DNA from: a virus
Length of the DNA stretch: 64,000 bases
Strand: one strand, 5' to 3'
IMG/VR virus record: IMGVR_UViG_3300042406_000429
Coordinates: 1-64,000 of that record
Notes under the pieces: generated by a model
Database searches by the model: none
Told to the model about the DNA's origin: nothing
Seen by the model: only the letters and a program-made list of their open reading frames with translations
Translations under genes and position numbers: made by a program
In this document: positions 58,829-64,000 of the stretch, one piece after another
Position numbering within the stretch: position 1 is the first letter of the stretch
How the letters are laid out: each line of letters begins with the position of its first letter

Positions 58829-59275
58829 ATGTCAACAACAGGTTATAAAGCAAGATTTGACACTGACGCAGTAGTTCGTCTTTCTGATAATATGATTATT
58901 GGCCCAGAACATGTAGAAGAATGGGCAGATTATCAAGCTTGGCTTGCAGAAGGTAATGTAGTAGAGGACCCGGATCCTATACCATATATGCCGCCATTGA
59001 CAGTTAGTATTGCATCAGCTTCTAACCCAGATTTAAATGGCGATTATCCTTATGGCACCGAGGTTCAACAGAAAATTTCTTCTATTCTTTTATATATTCA
59101 AATGAACAATGCATTCCCAGGAAACTCTAACACATTAGATTGGCCAGATTTTGGTATGAATATTCATACATTTACTAGTGTTCAACAATTTAAAGATTTT
59201 GCTAATGCAATTGTTGAGTTTTCTATTAATGCAAGTAATAAAGTGCCAGTGCCTCTTCCTATAAATATACCATAA
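58829..59275 (+). CDS. Putative fibre assembly protein (DUF4376-like)
   Basis: A 148-residue protein. An N-terminal VEEWADYQAWLAEGNVVEDPDP segment resembles fibre assembly proteins. The C-terminal half (DLNGDYPYGTEVQQKISSIL ... FTSVQQFKDFANAIVEF) resembles the DUF4376 helical domain often found on them. The position directly after the adhesin paralogs agrees. Confidence 0.7.
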   Translation: MSTTGYKARFDTDAVVRLSDNMIIGPEHVEEWADYQAWLAEGNVVEDPDPIPYMPPLTVSIASASNPDLNGDYPYGTEVQQKISSILLYIQMNNAFPGNSNTLDWPDFGMNIHTFTSVQQFKDFANAIVEFSINASNKVPVPLPINIP

Positions 59276-59294
59276 AATAGATTAAGGGAATCAA

Positions 59295-60032
59295 ATGACT
59301 CCGACAACAAGAGCAGAATTTACTGAAAATTGTCTTCGAAGACTAGGTAAACCAGTAATTGAAATTAATGTTGATGAAGATCAAGTTTCCGATCGCATCG
59401 ACGAAGCTCTGCGTTATTTTTGGGATTATCATTTTGATGGTTCAGAAAAAACATATTATAAAAGACAAATAGATGCAACAGATATATCTAACAAATATAT
59501 TGCCCTTCCTGATAATATTATTGGCGCTGTAAACATTTTTCCTCTTGGTTCTGCTCTTGGTCTTAATAATCTATTCAATATTCGTTATCAGATTGCTCTT
59601 AACGACCTTTATACTCTAACATCTGTTTCAATGGTTCCATATTATATGGCTATGAATCATGTTCAGTTTCTTGAACAAATGTTAGTAGGTCAGCAACCGC
59701 TACGATATAATCGTCATAATAATAGACTTTATATTGACATGTCTTGGGATCAGATTGCTGTTGGTAACTATTTGATTGTCGAAGCGTATCAAGTTGTAGA
59801 TCCAGATGTTTGGACTAAGGCTTGGAGCGATCGTTGGTTGCTTAGATATGCAGCTTGTTTGATTAAACAACAGTGGGGAACAAACCTTAAAAAGTTTGAA
59901 GGCATGAAAATGCCTGGAGGTCTAACCTTTAACGGTCAAAAGATTTATGATGAAGCGACAGCTGAAAGAGCAGATCTAGAAAAAGAAATGATTTATTCAT
60001 ACAGCTTACCAGCAACTGATATGATCGGGTAA
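59295..60032 (+). CDS. 13: gp13-like neck protein
   Basis: A 245-residue protein. The N-terminal RAEFTENCLRRLGKPVIEIN block followed by VSDRIDEALRYFWDYHFDGS is the usual gp13 signature. T4 gp13 is 309 aa. gp13 and gp14 form the neck collar connecting head and tail. First of the neck-terminase operon (gp13 to gp17). Confidence 0.93.
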   Translation: MTPTTRAEFTENCLRRLGKPVIEINVDEDQVSDRIDEALRYFWDYHFDGSEKTYYKRQIDATDISNKYIALPDNIIGAVNIFPLGSALGLNNLFNIRYQIALNDLYTLTSVSMVPYYMAMNHVQFLEQMLVGQQPLRYNRHNNRLYIDMSWDQIAVGNYLIVEAYQVVDPDVWTKAWSDRWLLRYAACLIKQQWGTNLKKFEGMKMPGGLTFNGQKIYDEATAERADLEKEMIYSYSLPATDMIG

Positions 60033-60034
60033 TT

Positions 60035-60757
60035 ATGGCCACTAATTTCTTTTTCAATAATTTTCAGGCTTCTCAGGAACAGCTGTTACTTGAAAATCTA
60101 ATCATAGAATCTATTAAGATCTATGGCCAGGACATGTATTATCTTCCTAGAACTCTGAATAATTATGATGAAGTTTATGGCGCAGACGATTCGTCAAGTT
60201 ACGAAGCTGCGTATCCTGTAGAAATGTATATCAAATCAATTGATGGGTTCTCTGGCGACGGAGAATTCCTATCAAAATTTGGTGTCGAAATACGCAATCA
60301 AGTTGTATTTTCTATTGCTCGTAGAATATTTAATGAAGAAATTGGTGAGTTTACTACTCAAGTAAGACCAAACGAAGGCGATGTTATTTGGTTTCCATTA
60401 AATCAAAGAGCGTTTGTTATTCGTTTCGTGAATAAGTATGAAATGTTTTATCAACTGGGCGCTTTACAAACATGGGAAATGACTTGTGAAGTGTTCGAAT
60501 ATTCTGGTGAAAGATTCAATACAGGTATACCTGAAATCGATGCTTTAGAAAAACAGAACAGTCAAAATATTCTTGATTGGACAATTGATGATGATTCTGA
60601 CAATGGCCCAATATTGACTGAAGATGGTGATTACCTTATTCTTGAAAATGCAGCTGCAGGCAATGTCACAGCGGATGATAGTATGGAAATACAGGCAGAG
60701 TCCGATCAATTTATTGATTTCTCCTCTATAGACCCATTCAGTGAAGGAAATATCTAA
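60035..60757 (+). CDS. 14: gp14-like neck protein
   Basis: A 240-residue protein (T4 gp14 is 256). ENLIIESIKIYGQDMYYLPR near the N terminus and FPLNQRAFVIRFVNKYEMFYQLGA are typical of gp14. Acidic C-terminal tail. Partner of gp13; stop overlaps the gp15 start (TAATG). Confidence 0.93.
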   Translation: MATNFFFNNFQASQEQLLLENLIIESIKIYGQDMYYLPRTLNNYDEVYGADDSSSYEAAYPVEMYIKSIDGFSGDGEFLSKFGVEIRNQVVFSIARRIFNEEIGEFTTQVRPNEGDVIWFPLNQRAFVIRFVNKYEMFYQLGALQTWEMTCEVFEYSGERFNTGIPEIDALEKQNSQNILDWTIDDDSDNGPILTEDGDYLILENAAAGNVTADDSMEIQAESDQFIDFSSIDPFSEGNI

Positions 60758-61614
60758 TGTTTGGCAAACCATTTTATTTCAGCCTCATTAGAAAATACGT
60801 AATTCTTATGGGCACATTGTTGAACGATATTCGCATTACAAGAACAGATGCATCAGGTAACGTCACTGCTCTGTTAAAAGTGCCAATTACATACGCAGCA
60901 AAAGATAAAATGCTTGCTCGTGTTCTTCAAGATCCTACATTAGATAAAACTAATGCTGTTCCTGCTATGCCTATGATTTCGTTTGAGATGGGTAAAATGG
61001 AATATGATGGATCTAGAAAGTTAAACACTATCGGAAGAATAGCTGTTAAAGACGCTGATGACATTAGTAAGTTTAAATATCAATATAATCCAGTACCGTA
61101 CAATATAAATTTTAAAGCATATATCTATGTAAAAAATGCTGAAGATGGAACTAAAATTATAGAACAAATTCTTCCGTATTTTACTCCAGACTGGACAACT
61201 ACAGTTAATCTTATTCCTGAAGTAAATGTAACAATGGATATTCCTATTGTTCTGAACAACATCAATCAGATTGATAAATACGATGGCGCATATGTTGAAA
61301 GAAGAGCTATTATTTGGGAACTAGATTTCACCCTCAAGGGTTATATCTATGGTCCGATTAAATCTTCTGGTATTATTAAGTTTATTAGAACTCAGTTTTA
61401 TATACCTTCTACAAATACTGCTGCTGAAGGTAGAGGCGTAACCCCAATGATTGAAAAGGTTACTATTCAGCCAGGTTTGAACGCAAATGGTGATCCAATT
61501 ACATACACCGGAAAACCAAATGCAAATACTGGCACTTTGCCATATACAGAAATTGACGCTGACGATGATTATGGGTTTATTACTCAAATTTACAACACTG
61601 ATGAGATTGAATGA
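60757..61614 (+). CDS. 15: gp15-like tail terminator
   Basis: A 285-residue protein (T4 gp15 is 272). IRKYVILMGTLLNDIRITR near the start, IPVPIxYAAKDK-like segment and the VNLIPEVNVTMDIPIVLNNI block are characteristic. The hexamer ends tail tube and sheath assembly and binds the neck. Next to gp14 and gp16 as in T4. Confidence 0.92.
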   Translation: MFGKPFYFSLIRKYVILMGTLLNDIRITRTDASGNVTALLKVPITYAAKDKMLARVLQDPTLDKTNAVPAMPMISFEMGKMEYDGSRKLNTIGRIAVKDADDISKFKYQYNPVPYNINFKAYIYVKNAEDGTKIIEQILPYFTPDWTTTVNLIPEVNVTMDIPIVLNNINQIDKYDGAYVERRAIIWELDFTLKGYIYGPIKSSGIIKFIRTQFYIPSTNTAAEGRGVTPMIEKVTIQPGLNANGDPITYTGKPNANTGTLPYTEIDADDDYGFITQIYNTDEIE

Positions 61615-62027
61615 CAGAAAAAGATGATGATCCTATTGGCAAGGCATTAGGTCTGCCGCCATTAGAATATGAAAAACAAATAGACAATATAATTGCTAAA
61701 GCTCATGATGATTCTGCTAGGAATGATTTTGAAGCTGCAAGAGCTAATTTGTATGAAGTAATTCAAACAGGTCAAGAAGCCATTGGTAAATTAACTGAGA
61801 TCGCAGCAGCTTCTCAGCATCCACGTGCATTCGAAGTCTTGGCCAAACTTATGGATACAGTGGTCAACACTAATAAAGAACTGTTAGATCTTCAAACTAA
61901 AATTAGAGATATTGACGCCAAAGATAGTCCTATAAACGAAAAAGCTCAGACTATTAATAACAACTTATTTGTGGGTTCAACTGCCGAGTTACAAAAAGTT
62001 CTCAAGGATATGAAGAACAATGAATGA
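61611..62027 (+). CDS. 16: gp16-like terminase small subunit
   Basis: A 138-residue protein (T4 gp16 is 164). The helical core AAASQHPRAFEVLAKLMDTV followed by NTNKELLDLQ and the end NNNLFVGSTAELQKVL match gp16. It recognises DNA and regulates the gp17 motor. Its first residues (DDPIGKALGLPPLEY) recur in the NUMOD protein at 7088. It overlaps gp15 (ATGA) and gp17 (8 bases). Confidence 0.92.
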   Translation: MTEKDDDPIGKALGLPPLEYEKQIDNIIAKAHDDSARNDFEAARANLYEVIQTGQEAIGKLTEIAAASQHPRAFEVLAKLMDTVVNTNKELLDLQTKIRDIDAKDSPINEKAQTINNNLFVGSTAELQKVLKDMKNNE

Positions 62028-63660
62028 GTTGGTGGGTGGTTATAAGGGTAATGTTCTTCTAAAGAAAACTAATCAGAACATTGAATGGACTCCGGACCTT
62101 GTTCAGGAGTATGTAAAATGTCAGAACGATCCTGTTTATTTTACTGAAAATTATATGAAGATTATCTCGATTAACGAGGGTCTTACAAGTTTCAAGTTGT
62201 ATGGTTACCAGAAAGAAATGGTGACTTCATTTAAAGACAACCGTTACACTATTGTTACTACTGCTCGACAGGCAGGTAAGTCAACAACTACCTGCGCCTT
62301 CATCCTTTGGTATATTATTTTTCACCCTGATAAGACCGTAGCCCTACTAGCCAACAAGGGCGATACGGCTCGAGAAATTCTTGGTCGTGTTCAGTTGGCT
62401 TACCAGCACTTACCTAAATGGCTCCAGCAGGGCGTTGTTGAATGGAATAAAGGTTCATTCGTTCTTGAAAATAACAGTCGTGTTTTGGCTGCTGCCACTT
62501 CTGCCAGCGCCATCCGTGGTTATACCATCAACCTTCTATTCATCGACGAAGCGGCGTTCATTGATAACTGGGACGAATTCTTCACCTCAGTTTATCCTAC
62601 TATTTCATCAGGTTCAGAATCCAAGATCATTCTAGTTTCTACTCCGAACGGTTTGAACCACTTCCATGCTACTTGGGCGAACGCTGAAAAGGGGACTAAC
62701 GGATATCATCCAATTCTAGTCAATTGGCAAGCAGTTCCTGGTAGAGATGAGAAGTGGAAAGCTGACACTTTAGCGGGTATGAACTTTGATCTTGAAAAGT
62801 TTGATCAGGAGTATAACTGCGAATTCCTAGGTTCATCCGGAACTCTAATTGCTGGTTGGAAGCTCAAGGAATTAGTTTCTCAGAATCCAATCTTACAAAA
62901 AGATGGTCTAACTCAGTTCAGAGCAGTAGAACCTAATCATGTTTATATGATGGTTTGTGACGTTTCTCGTGGTAAAGGATTGGACTATTCAGCCTTTCAG
63001 TTGATAGATGTTACTTCTATGCCTTATCAACAAGTGGGCGTTTATAGGAATAATGCTATCACCCCGCTAGATTATGCCGACATTATCCACCGAACCGCTA
63101 AGGCGTATAATAATGCTTCAGTTCTTGTTGAGGTTAATGACATAGGTGAACAAGTCTCAACTTCTCTCAACTATGATTTTGGGTATGAGAATGTTCTGTT
63201 TACCGAAAACGCTGGTAGGTCCGGCAAAAGAATAACTACTGGGTTTGGAGGCGGCAGCGTTGACAAGGGCATTAGAACTACCAAAATTGTAAAATCTATT
63301 GGGTGTTCTATCCTAAAACTACTGATTGAGCAAAACCAGTTGATAGTAAACGACGTAAACACCATCAGTGAATTAGGCACCTTTTCTAAAAAAGGAACTT
63401 CGTACGAAGCAGAGTCCGGTAAACACGATGACTTGGTTATGTGTCTGGTTCTGTTTGCTTGGCTCTCGGACCAGCAATATTTTAAAGACTATACTAATAT
63501 CAACACTCTTATGTCACTAAGGGACAAAACCGAAGAAGATATGGAGCAAGATTTGGCTCCTTTTGGGTTTGTGGACTCTGGAAGGGACGATTTTATTGAA
63601 GAAGATTATGAAAGATTTGTCGGTGATTCTTGGATGTGGAACCAACCTCAGGACTTCTAA
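62020..63660 (+). CDS. 17: gp17-like terminase large subunit
   Basis: A 546-residue packaging motor. ATPase: Walker A ARQAGKST at 82-89, Walker B LLFIDEA at 172-178, and SGSESKIILVSTPNG as coupling motif. Nuclease (RNase H fold): D314 (MVCDVSRG), E371 (VLVEVND) and D470/D471 (GKHDDLVM). T4 gp17 is 610 aa; the N terminus is shorter. It cuts concatemers and drives DNA into the head. CGT use is greater in this gene than in neighbouring tail genes. Confidence 0.97.
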   Translation: MNELVGGYKGNVLLKKTNQNIEWTPDLVQEYVKCQNDPVYFTENYMKIISINEGLTSFKLYGYQKEMVTSFKDNRYTIVTTARQAGKSTTTCAFILWYIIFHPDKTVALLANKGDTAREILGRVQLAYQHLPKWLQQGVVEWNKGSFVLENNSRVLAAATSASAIRGYTINLLFIDEAAFIDNWDEFFTSVYPTISSGSESKIILVSTPNGLNHFHATWANAEKGTNGYHPILVNWQAVPGRDEKWKADTLAGMNFDLEKFDQEYNCEFLGSSGTLIAGWKLKELVSQNPILQKDGLTQFRAVEPNHVYMMVCDVSRGKGLDYSAFQLIDVTSMPYQQVGVYRNNAITPLDYADIIHRTAKAYNNASVLVEVNDIGEQVSTSLNYDFGYENVLFTENAGRSGKRITTGFGGGSVDKGIRTTKIVKSIGCSILKLLIEQNQLIVNDVNTISELGTFSKKGTSYEAESGKHDDLVMCLVLFAWLSDQQYFKDYTNINTLMSLRDKTEEDMEQDLAPFGFVDSGRDDFIEEDYERFVGDSWMWNQPQDF

Positions 63661-63672
63661 AAAAGCCCATTT

Positions 63673-63680
63673 TATAAATA
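63673..63680 (+). promoter_or_regulatory. T4-type late promoter
   Basis: Perfect TATAAATA with predicted start near 63686, 40 bases before the tail sheath gene. Strong Shine-Dalgarno AAGGGAG follows. Confidence 0.9.
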
Positions 63681-63725
63681 TAAAAAATTCATAATTGCAA
63701 GTTCTCGCAAAAGGGAGAAAAATAA

Positions 63726-64000
63726 ATGGCTTTCCAACTATCACCTGGTGTAAATGTATCAGAAATCGATCTTACAACCGTTGTTCCTTCAGTAGCCACA
63801 TCTGACGGTGCCTTTGCTGGCGTATTCCGTTGGGGTCCAATAGGTGAACGTGTTCTCATCTCAACAGAAGACGATCTTGTAAGAAGATTCGCCAAGCCAA
63901 CTAATTTCAACGCTGAAACTTGGTTTACAGCTGCAAACTTTTTGGCATATTCAAATCGTCTTTATGTTTCTAGAGCAGCAAAAGTAGATGGAGCTACTCC
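63726..64000 (+). CDS. 18: gp18-like tail sheath protein (partial)
   Basis: The first 91 codons of the sheath gene, cut by the window end. FQLSPGVNVSEIDLTTVVP, GAFAGVFRWGPIGE and YSNRLYVSRAA match gp18. Its position after gp17 and its own late promoter are as in T4. Confidence 0.93.
   Translation, partial: MAFQLSPGVNVSEIDLTTVVPSVATSDGAFAGVFRWGPIGERVLISTEDDLVRRFAKPTNFNAETWFTAANFLAYSNRLYVSRAAKVDGAT

Overview
The window is part of a T4-superfamily (contractile-tail) phage genome. The T4 morphogenesis set is recognisable in order: gp33, gp59, gp32, gp26, gp2, gp4, gp48, gp53, gp27, gp5-type spike, gp25, gp6, gp7, gp8, gp13, gp14, gp15, gp16, gp17 and gp18. T4-type late promoters (TATAAATA and close variants) precede several units. 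The host is probably an alphaproteobacterium, possibly a rhizobium relative. The main reason is a circularly permuted, two-piece tmRNA whose tag (ANDNDASFEGYALAA) is of the alphaproteobacterial type. That host call is an inference.

Layout. (1) 1-5.6 kb: tightly packed, mostly unknown small genes with overlapping ATGA junctions and strong sigma70-like promoters, two of which share a 33-bp identical core. They include a family of short paralogs ending in W-x-V-P-G-T-L-E-D. (2) 5.6-11.8 kb: a DUF932 gene, a ~375-aa unknown, exported small proteins and a lipoprotein, the split tmRNA with an HNH endonuclease gene lodged between its two pieces, tRNA-Arg(UCU), an L,D-transpeptidase, and the gp33-like late co-activator. 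(3) 11.8-14.5 kb: a SprT-like protein, a GIY-YIG homing endonuclease inserted at the start of the gp59 helicase loader gene, and a gp32 ssDNA-binding protein without cysteines. (4) 14.5-19.2 kb, minus strand: gp4, gp2, a tube-initiator-like protein, gp26, a small gp51-like ORF and a large tail protein with two cell-wall hydrolase domains. (5) 19.3-33.6 kb: baseplate genes. (6) 33.6-59.3 kb: a very large adhesion locus with a 2086-aa structural protein, five long repetitive fibre genes, three small receptor-binding-like paralogs and a fibre-assembly-like protein, interrupted by a GIY-YIG endonuclease gene. (7) 59.3-64 kb: neck, terminase and the start of the tail sheath gene.

The most unusual system is the mobile-element regulation. 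Four free-standing endonuclease-type genes sit in or beside essential loci. Two have a T4-like late promoter placed so that read-through RNA folds a hairpin over the Shine-Dalgarno while the late transcript lacks the 5' arm. The two minus-strand ones share a conserved late promoter plus 5' hairpin leader. The HNH gene inside the tmRNA intervening segment ends one base before the mature tmRNA 5' end, so the intervening segment appears to have been colonised as a safe insertion site.
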